Positions 25,401 to 35,800 of a stretch of 64,000 bases of DNA are shown piece by piece. The notes under the pieces were generated by a model. It saw only the letters and a program-made list of their open reading frames with translations, was not told the DNA's origin and did not search any database. This DNA is from Hydrangea macrophylla. Lineage: Eukaryota > Streptophyta > Magnoliopsida > Cornales > Hydrangeaceae. The translations under genes and the position numbers were made by a program. The stretch is taken from contig CM066984.1 of the NCBI GenBank assembly GCA_033977485.1, forward strand, positions 113,949,251-114,013,250, given 5' to 3'. Every line of letters begins with the position of its first letter. Positions within the stretch are counted from its first letter, which is position 1.

Positions 25401-25628
25401 ATCAAATGAAGATGAAAATCGAAAGAAGAAAAAAAAAACTCACACTATGGTAATTGTTCTTTCTTTTCGGAAATTGTTGTCGCTGAGAATCGGAAGACGC
25501 TTACTTGCTAAAAGCAACTTCAAACGTTGTTTCAAAGGAATGCAATCATTCTCCTCCGACCACACACCGTCGTGAGTCGAATTGTCAGATTTGTTCAGGT
25601 TGTCATCAGAACAGGACAAATGAGCCAT
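16490..25628 (-). CDS. 12-exon gene for an uncharacterised nuclear-type protein (624 aa)
   Basis: I traced exons on the minus strand with GT-AG sites: 25628-25444, 25287-25236, 24623-24554, 24447-24108, 23889-23856, 20670-20261, 20101-20053, 19988-19863, 18759-18667, 18521-18430, 18157-18004 and 16759-16490. They total 1875 bp, an exact multiple of three, with one stop (TAG at 16490-16492), which supports the model. The N-terminal 380 residues are acidic and look disordered. They hold psi-K-x-E SUMO-type sites at about 69-72, 161-164, 255-258 and 285-288, three copies of a leucine/basic motif (about 28-46, 202-217, 301-318), and a basic nuclear-localisation-like RPRKRRK (355-361). The C-terminal 240 residues look folded, with conserved-looking blocks (CSKGEKANYCLACL, WPVEWGWC, RPEYGYATYFFELVD, GEARVLMDYGWIPNSGLG). 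I do not recognise the family by name. Function is unknown. The SUMO-type sites and basic cluster suggest a nuclear role, which is inference. Confidence 0.85.
18241..18397. mobile_element. Tourist-like MITE in intron 10
   Basis: GGCCCCGTTTGGGAAC and GTTCCCAAATGGGGCC are inverted repeats (one mismatch) flanked by TAA at 18238-18240 and 18398-18400. The TAA duplication and GGCCCCGTTTGG-type end indicate PIF/Harbinger ancestry. It lies wholly inside the intron between the exons ending 18157 and starting 18430. Confidence 0.75.
19192..19321. mobile_element. Palindromic MITE in intron 8
   Basis: GCACTGAAATGGTGCACC at the left matches GGTGCACCATTTCAGTGC at the right exactly. An inner arm pair (GAATGATC, CCCTCCATTTCGGTGG) extends the hairpin to nearly the full 130 bp. 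Located between the exons ending 18759 and starting 19863. Confidence 0.65.
19424..19446. repeat. TA/AC compound microsatellite
   Basis: A TA run followed by an AC run inside intron 8, a likely length-polymorphic site. Confidence 0.6.
21032..21101 (-). tRNA. tRNA-Tyr-like gene or pseudogene within an intron
   Basis: On the minus strand a 70-nt cloverleaf can be drawn. The 7-bp acceptor stem is perfect (TCGACCT with AGGTCGA). The D-arm has GCTC/GAGC. The T-arm is perfect, GCTGG-TTCGAAT-CCAGC, and includes the box B core GGTTCGAATCC. Overall it resembles plant nuclear tRNA-Tyr (GACCTTGGCTCAG, GCGGAGGACT). The anticodon arm is abnormal: GGAGG and CCTCT enclose only six bases (ACTATT), with no GTA anticodon and no tRNA-Tyr intron. 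It lies in the 3.2-kb intron between exons at 20670 and 23856, on the same strand as the host gene. It is probably a pseudogene, or a rearranged tRNA with intact pol III boxes. Confidence 0.55.
21208..21232. repeat. GA microsatellite
   Basis: A run of GA dinucleotides in the intron, about 25 bp. Confidence 0.6.
22339..22490. mobile_element. Palindromic MITE in intron 5
   Basis: GGGAGAGGATCTAAAGTGAA and TTCACTTTAGATCATCTCCC are inverted. The inner arms AAGCCTAAAAGAACCCGTGG and CCACGGGTTCTTTTAGGCTT extend the palindrome almost to the centre. It is flanked by TATATATA on both sides. A degraded half-copy (AAGTTCTTTTGGGCTAAAAA, TTCACTGGGTATGTTCACTC) lies at about 23010-23085. Confidence 0.65.
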
Positions 25629-26000
25629 TTTTATTTTTTTTTATTTTTTTTTTCCCCAAACGCGATCAGCTATCCTTATGATCATCCTAGGCCATATCTG
25701 CTGCAAAATATAACAAAAAAGGTGCGATTAAGAATTTACGAGAACAAAATCAGAGAAATTTTCAGGGCTAGGGTTTTCATATACATATGATATATACAGA
25801 TAATATAGTACTCCAATGATATATGTACGTCTATGTGAAGAGAGAAAGAGAGAAAGTAAAAAAAAGTACCAGTGGACTGCGTTCCAATTTTGGCGAGAGG
25901 TTTCTCCACAATTCTGTTGCTCACGCGGGCGACCCTTATGCCACTGCTCCTCCGCATACATATACTCTATTAATTGAAGTAGAGATAGTGAAAGAGGCGG
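25629..26000 (-). promoter_or_regulatory. 5' UTR with intron, and presumed promoter, of the 624-aa gene
   Basis: Upstream of the ATG (25626-25628) an acceptor TTTTGCAG ends at 25701, giving a UTR exon 25700-25629. A donor candidate GTACTT at 25869 would leave a first noncoding exon from 25870 to about 25950-26000. An AGTATATGTA TATA-like motif sits near 25960. This is inferred from splice signals only. Confidence 0.4.
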
Positions 26001-26052
26001 GGGATTGTTTTGAGAATAGGCGCGAGAGGTTTCACAAAAAAAATATATATAT

Positions 26053-27325
26053 GGCTGGCGATAAAGGCACCTTTATTTTTTAATTAGGGCACCTAAATTT
26101 AAGTTAAAAATCAGTTTTTTACCTTTTACTTTAATTAATAAGGGCACCTCACTTATTTTACTATATATATTGTAGGCTTAACTATATTTTACCCCCTCTT
26201 AGTTTGCCCTTCATGTCAATTTGGTCCTTGTAGTTTAGAAAGTGTCATTCTAGTTCCTGTAGTTTCATAAGTGTGTCATTTTAGTCTCTCAAACACTTTT
26301 TGTGACAAATTTTTTACTTTAAGTGACAAAATTATTCATCACTAAGGGACTTATTGGACTTATTTAACACACTTATAAACTTATAGGGACTAAAGTGACA
26401 CTTTCTAAATTACAGGGACAAGCACAACACACATAATTAGGTATTATATTTTATCATAAATATTAGTGAATTATAATTTACACTTAAATCGGATTAAAAT
26501 CGATCGAAACCTGATATGGGCAAATTCATATTTTTATATAAATTTTGCTTAGGAGGATCATGTGATACCTATCGAAAAAAGAAAAAAAATCACAATTAAT
26601 TAATTAAATAATAATTATTATTTTTTTAATAGCATAAATTCAATTTATTAAGAACTAATTCAAGGGTTACACAATGAGCACCCCTTAGACAGACCAAACT
26701 CCCCAAACAAAAAGCCCATAAACTCAAGTTTAAGCAGCAGCAACACCCACAATACAAACTCAAGTTTATCCTCTTGGTACAGACTTCATACCCACAATAC
26801 AGACACAAAATTAATAGCAACTCACGCCCAATTGACATCCTCAATCTGCCAATTTGCATGATCATTCCACTATAACTTGAATACACAACCATTTCCATAT
26901 GCCTTTTTCCAGGTGATCCTTACAGCAACAACATTCTTGTTTTAGGAGAAGCATCACTGTAGAAATGCACTTTGAAAAACAACCCAAGCCCCCCAAAAGC
27001 AACCTTTAACATCATCATATATTCCCCTTCTAAAGTTGGTATAGCTTTGAAACAAACACTACATACCCAATTAATGAAAACATAAAAAACTTACAAGAGA
27101 AGAAGTCATATCGAAGAAGACACTGAATACAGATTAAGAGTTAATAGTGAAAGAAATCAGAAATAGCCAAGGATTTGGAAATAAATAAGAAGAGAGATGC
27201 AAAGAGAGAACATATAATAAAATAAGTGAGGTGCCATTACTAATTAAAGTAAAAGGTAAAAAATTGATTTTTACCTTAAATTTATGTGCCCTAATTAAAA
27301 AATAAAGGTGCCTTTATCGCCAGCC
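26053..27325. mobile_element. Mutator-type (MULE) non-autonomous element
   Basis: The terminal inverted repeats are about 110 bp. The left arm (26053-26162) starts GGCTGGCGATAAAGGCACC. The right arm (27217-27325) is its near-identical reverse complement, ending GGTGCCTTTATCGCCAGCC. Both sides are flanked by 9-bp TATATATAT (26044-26052 and 27326-27334), consistent with the 9-bp duplications of MULEs but low-complexity. The interior has no transposase and includes a second palindromic element (26171-26450). The insertion lies immediately upstream of the minus-strand gene's 5' end. Confidence 0.75.
26171..26450. mobile_element. Palindromic element nested in the MULE
   Basis: TTGTAGTTTAGAAAGTGTCA with CATAAGTGTGT on the left is mirrored by ACACACTTATAAAC with TGACACTTTCTAAATTACAG on the right. 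It resembles the TIR style of the element at 63314-64000 (TGTGACACTTT, GGGACTAAAGTG). Boundaries are approximate. Confidence 0.45.
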
Positions 27326-27344
27326 TATATATATATATATATAT

Positions 27345-27432
27345 TCAAGTACACACACTACTTCTTAGCAAAAAAAAAAAAAAAAAAGTACACACACTAC
27401 TATTTGAGCAAAAAAAAAGTACACACACTACA
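27345..27432. repeat. Tandem AAGTACACACACTAC repeat
   Basis: Three copies of AAGTACACACACTAC are separated by CTTAGCAAAA... and TTTGAGCAAAA... spacers with A tracts. The unit is about 35-40 bp. It lies directly beside the right end of the MULE. Confidence 0.6.
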
Positions 27433-27729
27433 ACAATTAATTTTTTTGTCAATTTGGCATCCCCTCCCAACTCTTTTCATATTTAATTTCATATCACATT
27501 TTTTTAATTCGATTGAGTTAAGTACTGCTTCACTTTATTTTGTTTCTTTTCTTTACTTTATAGAACTGTTAGCAACCCTCATTTCAAAGAAATTATCTTT
27601 TATTCCATTTTAGGATTCAATCTATAGTTTTCTGCCTTTATCTTCCGTCCTTTGGGATTCGACCCGGTCTTACTTGTTTTAACGCGACGCGACCGTCTAC
27701 ACTTGGACGTACTCTTCAGAGAACACATT
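27433..27729. other. Intergenic joint with a small LTR-element remnant
   Basis: The sequence near 27655-27720 (GGGATTCGACCCGGTCTTAC) is of the kind found in plant retroelement leaders. It abuts the truncated family X LTR. No gene is seen. Confidence 0.3.
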
Positions 27730-28766
27730 TCAAGTCGTGTCACAAATTCATGCCGGAGTAAGCTTCTCGATGTTAGAGAATTTTAGTAGCGACGACTACT
27801 GTGCATGGTTTAAGGCTTGGACTTGCCAGGCACTTGGGAATGTAAGGGTTGTAGGCTTGGACTAGCCATTGACATCGCGGTTTAAGGCTTGAATTTGGCG
27901 CTACCGGATGAAGGCATATTTTTCTCCCTAGCGACTATTGATGTGTTTATGATTAAAACAGGTTTTGTCATATATGCATATGTTAAAACTTGTGCACTCA
28001 ACATATAGCTGAGCAGTGGAGATTTACTCCATTGCAGGTAAGAAGAAAGACAAGAAGCGTGAGGAGTGAGGTCAGGGAATACCGGGGAACCACACTTGTT
28101 TATAATTTTGTTCCTTCTCCTAAAACTTGTACAAGGATTTGAAAGTTGCAATAGATTGTAATAGAATCATAGATTAGTTTTGTAGTATTGTAATCTTGTA
28201 TTCAGACACCTGTAATTATGTTTTAATTTGTTGAAATATCATTGTGGTTGCGGTGATTTTGGTTTGGAGAACCTTAAGTTGTTAAACTTCACAACAGGGC
28301 TGACTGCCAGAGGATCAGTCGACTGGACCCTTGATCAGTCGACTGGACCACTGTATCAATTTAGGAACTGCTTTTTATTGTGCAAAACCAGTCGACTGGA
28401 CCTTTTACGAAAATGTTGATTTTGATTCTACTTAGAGCACAGTCGATTGGGAGGTTTCAGTCGACTTAAAAATTAGGGCCCTAGTCGACTGGACTCCAGC
28501 CACAGTCGACTGGACGGGCTAGTGATTTTAGAAAACCTTTCTGCTTAGGTCTCCAGTCGACCGGATCCCCGATTCAGTCGACTGGAACTCCGTGTCCAAA
28601 AATGTATTCCTTTGGAAGTGTTCCAATTGGACAAAACTTTTTATAACTCTGAATTTAAAGGATTTTAGCTATGTTTACCACTGCGATTTTACTTTAATGG
28701 AACTGGATAAGCCTTGATGACGTGCCACGTGTCTTGTTTCTGCGCATTAGCGGGATGGGTCGTGAC
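27730..28766 (+). mobile_element. Family X gypsy LTR, 5'-truncated copy (X1)
   Basis: It matches the 3' half of the solo LTRs at 31033-33186 and 48717-50893. Shared blocks are CATGCCGGAGTAAGCTTCTCGA (reverse in 31 kb copy), AGCTGAGCAGTGGAGATTTAC, CCATTGCAG, and the terminal GCCACGTGTC...CGGGATGGGTCGTGACA. It holds nine AGTCGACTGG-like palindromes (28316-28590) where the other copies carry TTCGACCGGTCGAA. The 5' half is missing. Confidence 0.7.
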
Positions 28767-29460
28767 ATATATATATATATATATATATATTTCTACACCT
28801 AATGATATGAGGGTATTTTGGTCCTAAAAATAGGTGAGGGATTCATTTTTAGATTGGATTTTGAAATGGATCTATTTCTATAAAAGTTTACTCTAAAGGA
28901 CTAAATTCTATATCACCCAAGAAAGTATTTGAAAATATTCTCCCATATGCTTAGAAAATGTAGAAAAAAAAAATCAAAAAAAAAAAAAAAAACTCATTAA
29001 TTGAAAAGAAGAAACTCATTTTTAATTAATTATAAAAATTAATAAACTCGGTTTAAAAATGGAATATTCAGTAAAATCCCAAGAGGGGGTGGTTTGTGAA
29101 CAAAAAAAGTGCTAAACTTTAAGGGGAGGTCATTGACATGTCAATCAAGTATAAAACATCATTTAACCCAATCTGTTAACAGTGTTAAACCGAAAAGTCT
29201 GACAGCGGAGGTCAATGCAATGTTAGAAACCTCAGGGGAGGTATGTGCAAAAGAGCTAAACCTCATGGGGGGTGTCAGTGTAATTTACCCTTTTTTGTTT
29301 AAACTTTCACATAGATAGGTCTATATTAAAAAAGGATGAAAAGTTAATAAGATGTTAAAATACCTATTGAATTTGAGTAATGCTATGGTCCCAAATTTAA
29401 AATATCCCAAATGCTATGATTACCAATTTTGAAGTATTCTAAATGCTATTTACAGAGGGT
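28767..29460. other. Intergenic with an eroded TIR-type repeat
   Basis: Starts with a TA microsatellite. Positions 29078-29292 (GAGGGGGTGGTTTGTGAAC to GGTGTCAGTGTAATTTACCC) look like one end of a degraded Mutator-type element similar in wording to 63314-64000. No gene is seen. Confidence 0.3.
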
Positions 29461-29613
29461 GGGGCTAAATACACTCACGTTTTTGCTATGTACATCCACA
29501 TTTCATTGTTTAATATTTTTTAAACAATAAAATAATAAAAATTCCTCAAAAAATTCATAAATGTAAAGTGGGATGGGTGTACATAGTAAAAATATGGGTG
29601 TATTTAGCTCCCC
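29461..29613. mobile_element. MITE with GGGGCTAAATACAC termini
   Basis: GGGGCTAAATACACTCACG and GTTTTTGCTATGTACATCC on the left pair with GGGTGTACATAGTAAAAAT and GGGTGTATTTAGCTCCCC on the right. It shares the CTATGTACAY core with the 6.1-7.1 kb family, suggesting distant kinship. Confidence 0.55.
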
Positions 29614-29870
29614 TTTAAATATGAGTAAATGCGTAACTTCCCAAACTTTGTGTCACAAATGGCTCCAAAATACATGTGCTAGTGGGCAAGGGCGGAGCTA
29701 GGATTTATTATTATTATTATTATTTCGGGTGGTGGGGGGGAGGTCTAAGGAAGCTATACGTGCCTCCGGGAAAAAAATTTGGGGTCTATTTTTATATGTA
29801 TATTTGATAATGAGATATGATGTCAAATTGACTCTATTTAAGAACAATAGTATCTTTTAGGGTAATTTTT

Positions 29871-30360
29871 TGTCACGCCTGTCCGGGAAAATATTTTTAT
29901 TTTAAATGCATAAATATTTTAAATGGAATTTAATATTGATTAATAATTGTGAAAGTGGTTGACGTAGGTCAACGGTGAGTATCAATCGAGGACACGAGGA
30001 TTGGACAATCACTGAGGAATTGACGTGATTAAATGTTATTTGATATTATCTGCTATATGTGAATTGTGAATATACATGTGTAGTATAATTTCTGATAGAT
30101 TTGATCTTGTTTAAGATCACTTTTAATGATATAGGGATAACAGAAATGTTACGTTGCATAAAATGTAGGTTATCTAGAAATTTCACGAAAATAGTTTACG
30201 GAACGTAATTACGGAACTTAGATGAAAACTTTTATGGATTATAAATTTTTACTCGAGAAGTGAGAACTTAGACGTTTAAGACATTTTGGGGAATAATTGG
30301 AAGATTAGAGAACTCGTGGGGAGGTAAACACATTTTTTTAGAATTGTGCCTATACATAGG
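29871..30360 (+). mobile_element. Family X LTR, 5' part only (X2)
   Basis: It begins TGTCACGCCTGTCCGGGAA and follows the 5' half of the LTR at 48717 (ATACATGTGTAGTATAATTTCTGATAG; AGTTTACGGAACGTAATTAC; GAGAACTCGTGGGGAGGTAAA). It stops near the TATA region (CTATACATAGGAATG). Confidence 0.6.
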
Positions 30361-30389
30361 AATGAGGTGGAGATAATCTATTATATATA

Positions 30390-30560
30390 GAGAAATGCTA
30401 GGTACACATCCCAAACCACACCCCAAATCACACCCTATGCTTTAAATGCATGTACCTTGTGTTGTTTGAACTTTTCACACTTTTCTGTGCACCACTTACA
30501 CAACACAGGGTATATGCATTTAGCAATGGTATGGTTTGGAGTGTGTGGCTAGTATTTCTC
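30390..30560. mobile_element. MITE (GTACCTTGTGYTGTTTGAA family), copy 2
   Basis: The ends GAGAAATGCTAGGTACACAT and GTGTGTGGCTAGTATTTCTC are imperfect inverted repeats. The inner core ATGCATGTACCTTGTGTTGT to ACAACACAGGGTATATGCAT matches 15455-15530. Confidence 0.55.
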
Positions 30561-30582
30561 TTTTATATATATATATATATAT

Positions 30583-30830
30583 ATGAAGGCTGAAGCAAAA
30601 CAAGGCTTCACAGCTTTCCGCCTCAGCCTACTACACTACTACTCTGCTCTTAAAAATCCTACGTGGCAACCTTGCCTAATTTCTTGCTCTCTACAATACT
30701 GCCTTTTTGGTTCCTTTTATTCCCCCACACGCATGAATAACTCTCTCGGTTTCTTCAAACACCTTCTTGCTACTGAATCTGCAGTCTCTCACTCTTCCTC
30801 TCTATCACAAGAAAAAAAAATGTTACTCGT

Positions 30831-30882
<52 letters not shown>

Positions 30883-31032
30883 TCTGTTTCTCTAGATCTT
30901 ATCTCCTCTCCAGTAAAAAACCTATCGCCTCACCAGACCCACCACACGACCATATCGGAACCACCACACTCACCAGCACCACCTTCGGTCATGCATACTG
31001 CCCCCTCTCCTGACCACCGACGACACACCGTC
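30583..31032. repeat. Dispersed repeat left of the X3 solo LTR
   Basis: 30590-30720 is about three-quarters identical by eye to 39925-40035 (CTACTCTCCTCTTAAAAAT-type, TTGCTCTCTACARTACTGCC). It resumes after the solo LTR as CTCTCACCGTCAGACGTAG. A (CT)n microsatellite of about 46 bp lies at 30833-30879. The open frame through it is low-complexity and is not called as a gene. Confidence 0.45.
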
Positions 31033-33186
31033 TGTCACGACCCATCCCGCTAACGTGCGGAAACAGGACACGTGGCACGCCACCAAGGCTTATCCAGTTC
31101 ATCCTATAACAATACGCAGCGGAAAAACAACTTAACCCAACCCTGAGTGTATAAAACTTTTGAAAACGTTATCCTCCGAGTTGTAAAATCCGTATAAATT
31201 TGAAAATGTAATTGTATTTCGAATTGAATGAAAACATGTTCAAAGGGGTCCCAAGGGTACCCTAAGAACCAATCAAAACATTTCAGAAAGTTGCGGAAGG
31301 TATAGAAAAAGATTTCTGACAGGGGGTATTTCGACCGGTCGAACGACCCCCTTCGACCGGTCGAATGACCCTCTGGCAGAATCCTGCACAATGCTGCAGA
31401 ATTTTTGCCAAAGTATCATCCAACCTTTCCCCTTCCATTCTTCTTAACATGTTCACAACTTATAACTTCACCACCTATACTAGACTCTCAAGCTCGTCAT
31501 TACGACTTAATAATCCACGAAAAGAGATAATTAACGGAACAAGCTAAGGCCTGTTTGGCTCAAAACATAAAAGAACTATTACAATTCAAAACGTTAAATT
31601 TACAAGTTCAACCTTCAAAATACGATTCCATGAGTTCGGATTCATTACACGAATCCAAAAGGAGTTTTTAAACATATTGCAACCTTACAAACCATTCCAA
31701 GCTAAAAGTGAAGTTACAAGTCTTAACTTCCCAAAAGTTACATTTTAACAAAGGAATGGAAAACAAAACTATATACAAAGTGATTCCACCCGTCATCCCC
31801 GCGGTCTCACTCTTCACACTTCTTTTTCCTTTTCTTCTTGTCACCTGCAATGGAGTAACACTCCACTGCTCAGCGATATGCTGAGTGTACAATTTCTAAC
31901 ATATGTATATATGACTAACACATGCTCAAATCTCACAATTCATAACAAATAGTCTCTAGGGAGAGAAATACGCATTCATCCGGTAGCGGCAAGTCCAAGT
32001 CTTAAACCGCGATACCAATGGCAAGTCCAAGTCTATCAACCATTGTATCCACAAGTGCCATGGCAAGTCCAAGTCTATCAACCATGCACAGTAGCCGTCG
32101 CCACTAAATTCTCAAACATCGAGAAGCTTACTCCGGCATGAATTTGTATGAATCCCCCCTTTGACCCACGTAAACAACTTAACGTGCTCGCGTAAATTTA
32201 GACATACTTTCACATTTAAAACGCGTGCATAATTAACGGGCCTACAATATTACATGGATTTTGCCCGGATCACAATTTCGTCGTCGAAATATCAAACATG
32301 TATTTCACCTATATAACATAAGCTAGAAATTCATACCTCGAGCTATCGTCGTATAACTTGGAGGGAACGACAAGAAGCCCGAATATACGCTAGATCTCCG
32401 ATCCTACGCAAAACCTACAAGTACATACGTGTTTTTCCCAAATTCTTAGATTAAGAAATTTACAAAAACTTAGCCAAACGTGGCCCAAGGACTATCAAAA
32501 TGTAGCCCTTACCTTGGGGAGTTTAAATCTCGAATTTGGTGAAATTCAGACGGACGGAAGGACGCCGATCGTCGTCGCAAAGCCCGTAGGATCCAAATCT
32601 CCTTTCTCTCTCCTCTCTCAAGATATTATATGAGGTTTGTAACAATTAACAATTCCATCCACTTATATTTATAGGCAAACTCTTCGAAAATCGCGTTAAC
32701 CTCCACATGAGTTTCTAAAACTACTAATTATTATCCGAAAAGTTGCACGCGTCTATTTTATGACTTCACGAGTGAAACTTATAAGTTTCGAAAGTTTTCG
32801 ACCAAGTCTCGTTTGGATCTAAAATTACGTCCGAAAACTAAATTCTGTGGAATTTCTACACAACCTACCTTTTATTTAATGTGTCACTCGCGTTCTCACC
32901 ACAGTTCTCAAAATGATATCTAACAGTATCAAAATTTACCAGAATTTACTCTACACAGGTAAATCCACTATTCATGAAATACCAGATAATTCAAAGAACA
33001 CTTAAAACATATAAATGCCATATAATCATACGAATGCCTCATGGTTCTCCGATTACCGTGTCCTCAACCGACACTCCACTGTTGACTACAGTCAACTACT
33101 CATTTCAATTATCAATTAACATTGATAACTTACGAAATTCAAAAAAATGCATGTTAAAACCATGAATCTTTGGAACGGGCGTGACA
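31033..33186 (-). mobile_element. Family X gypsy solo LTR (X3)
   Basis: A 2154-bp LTR on the minus strand. The plus-strand ends are TGTCACGACCCATCCCGC and GAACGGGCGTGACA, with perfect 5-bp duplications CCGTC (31028-31032 and 33187-33191). No internal region is present. It contains two TTCGACCGGTCGAA-type palindromes (31327-31372). A splice-donor-like CTCCCCAAG/GTAAGGGC (at 32513/32512) and acceptor CCATTGCAG/GTGAC (31845/31844) are both conserved in X4. Confidence 0.9.
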
Positions 33187-33489
33187 CCGTCCTCTCACCG
33201 TCAGACGTAGTTCCACCCAAAGGTACTCTCGATCTCTTCCTCTCCGACATCGTTGTCTTCTCCGCCTCTCTCTACCATTTGATTGAGTTTTATATTCATA
33301 AAACGATCTTCGAAGATTAGGTCCGGCTTTTGTGAGGCTTCTTTACTAATTTGCCCTTTAATTTCTTACTATTTTCTATTTCTTCTGCTTTGGTTTTGAA
33401 ATTGCAGTTTTCAGTTTTATTTTCTATTCTGAGAATTTTGAGGTTCAATTTTAAATTAGCACCCCAATTAGGATGGTTTTTCAATCAAG
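33187..33489. other. Interrupted repeat and short flank
   Basis: 33233-33282 (GATCTCTTCCTCTCCGACAT, GTCTTCTCCGCCTCT) recurs at 35175-35222 with few differences. It probably belongs to the repeat interrupted by X3. Confidence 0.4.
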
Positions 33490-34168
33490 GTTATTTAAGG
33501 CGCACTGAGGCGCAAAGGTCCCCTGGAGCCTAGGCGTGAGGCGCAATCCAAGGCGCGCGCCCGAGCGAAGCAAAGCGCACTTGTACATGATTTTACATGT
33601 AAATAGCTTATCTAAAATATGAGTTTAGATGATTAAAATATGATTTTACATTATTATATAAAAGTTAAAGAGATTAAATCATTAATAATGAACACTTTGG
33701 CCTATAAGCTCAACTGGTTAGAAAGGGGAAGAAAAAAAAAACAAAGTCATAAAAGAAGAAGAGAAGAAGAAAAAATAGTTATAAAGAAGAAAGGGAAAAA
33801 AAGAAAAAGAAAACAGAGTCATAAAGAAGAAAGAGGGAAAAAACAGTCATAAAGAATAAAGAAAGGGGAAAAAAATAAGAGTCACAAAGAAGAGTAAAAA
33901 ACAGTCATAAAGAAAAAGGAAAAAAAAAATACAAAGTCATAAAGAAGAAAGAAGAAAGAAAGGGAAAAAAAGCAGTCCTAAAGAAAAAGAAGAAAGAAAA
34001 GGGAAAAAAAACATAGTCATAAAGAAGAAAGAAGAAGAAGAAGAAGAGAAGGGAGGAAGACAGATCGCAGAAGAGAGAGAGAGAGAGAGAGAGAAACCAG
34101 TCGCAGGTTCGCAACTTGAACAAGAAGAAGAAGATGAAGACGAAGAAGAAGGGAGGAAGACAGATCGC

Positions 34169-34222
<54 letters not shown>

Positions 34223-34590
34223 TAGAGAAACAAAAAAATAGAGATGAGTCTCGCAACTCTAGAAGAAGAAGAAGAAGATGATCAACGAAGAAGAACATAC
34301 CTGGTTTCAGGCTTTCAGCAGCTCTGAAAGGCTCACTGGTTTGACTTTTGAGGGTTTCAGTTTCTTCTTTCTTCTCTTTCTTCTTTCTTCCATTTCTTCC
34401 CCCCCCCCCCCAAACTGAGAATCTGAGATGCGATTGGAATTTTGGGGGGTAAATATGTGTGCTTGGGTCTTGCTTGCAATAGGCGAGAGCCTCATGCGCC
34501 TGCTGAAAAGGCGCGCCTTTTGTGCGCCTGTTACAAGTCGCCTCGCCTAAGGCGAGGTTCAAGCCTCGCGCCTAGGCGCGCCCGTTTCAC
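33490..34590. mobile_element. GGCGC-rich repeat element with purine interior
   Basis: The left end carries AAGGCGCACTGAGGCGC, GAGCCTAGGCGTGAGGCGC and GGCGCGCGCC. The right end carries GGCGCGCC, GCCTCGCCTAAGGCGAGG and CTCGCGCCTAGGCGCGCC. These are loosely inverted, GC-rich termini around an almost pure AG interior. No coding potential is credible. The superfamily is not assigned. Confidence 0.45.
33730..34035. repeat. Purine minisatellite, ~35-40 bp unit
   Basis: About eight imperfect copies of CAGTCATAAAGAAGAAAG followed by a GGGAAAAAA tract. A second, larger tandem duplication follows: GGGAGGAAGACAGATCGCAG occurs near 34049 and 34151. GA microsatellites lie at about 34073-34093 and 34173-34214. 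Confidence 0.65.
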
Positions 34591-35800
34591 AATAGAGTTT
34601 TCAATATGCCTACTAGGTGTTTGATCAAATGCTTATACACTGACTATAGAGTGATTTTGGCTTAGAGGCTTAAGAGGAGTGATGTATGTTCTCTTAATGG
34701 AGTGCACTAAATCAAGAGCATTGAAGTAGGGTGTTCATTTTTGGAGAGTTTTTTTTTTTCCCTTTTAATTATTATAACCAAATATTTGAAGGTTTTGTCT
34801 GGTACGAAACTTCAAGGTTAAAACATGAATGTTTTATGATAAGTCATACTTATTATAGAGTAAATTATTAGTCTAAGCTCCATGAGAAGCTATCCAGATT
34901 TGGGTGCCTTCACCTCACAGATTTCGGTGCCTCCACCTCATAGGCATGAGGAGAACCATCCAAAATATCGTAACTAATGGATTAACAACATTTTCTTAGA
35001 TGTATTGACTACTATTTTTCAAATTCAATGCTGGGTGGTTTATTGATCCCACACCATTGTCTATGACACTAGCTCCATATTGTGATAGATCCAATTAGGA
35101 TGTTTGATATGTTCCTTAAGATGCTAAGTAAAAACTATGTAACTAATCAATTCCACGAATATTTTTAATGGTATGATCTCTTCCTCTCCGACATCGCTGT
35201 CTTCTCCGCCTCTATCTATCTCTCTATACTGTGTGGTCGTGATTTTTTGGATGAGGATCTTCATTAGATTCCAGGTTGTGCGAATTCTTGATTTTTGGTA
35301 TGGGTTTTCAAATCAATTTCATTATGTTTAACTTACAAGTTGCTCAATAGAAATTCTGAGCAATTAGGTCTACGAGAATTTCCTATTTTTTCAACTACTT
35401 TGGGGATTTTTTAAATAGCTTTGGAAGAGAAATGGAGATTTGAAGATAATAACGGCTTCTTTGAGCAAGATCAATCCAGGCAATTTTTTCCCTCCTTCAT
35501 TCTTCAAATTTTCATTTGCAAAAAAGTTCAAATTTTTCTTGATGGGTTTAATGTTTTATGATATGACTGATTGCGTTTTTATCGCAAAGTTATCATCTTC
35601 AACTGGCTTTTGAACATCGCCATCTTAAGGACATAAGTCATTGGTACTGTTCTTGACATCACTTCCTGTTTGTTTCTATAGAAATTAAACATCCCCTCAA
35701 AATTCCCACAAATATATAGAATACATTCATTGTCTGCAGTCTATGATTCTGGTATTCTCTTGGACTGCACTTGGCGGCTCTTCGAGGTATTCTCGGACTA
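34591..35800. other. Intergenic, no gene recognised
   Basis: AT-rich. It contains the second copy of the 33233 repeat (35175-35222) and ends with the CCATT target of the element at 35806. Confidence 0.4.

Noticed and set aside
30583..31053. 156-codon open frame with a (Ser-Leu)n stretch
   Set aside because: The frame is kept open by a CT microsatellite and a dispersed repeat, and it runs into a solo LTR. There are no domains.
33905..34562. Several overlapping minus-strand open frames rich in Ser/Leu/Phe
   Set aside because: They are translations of a purine minisatellite and GA repeats, not genes.
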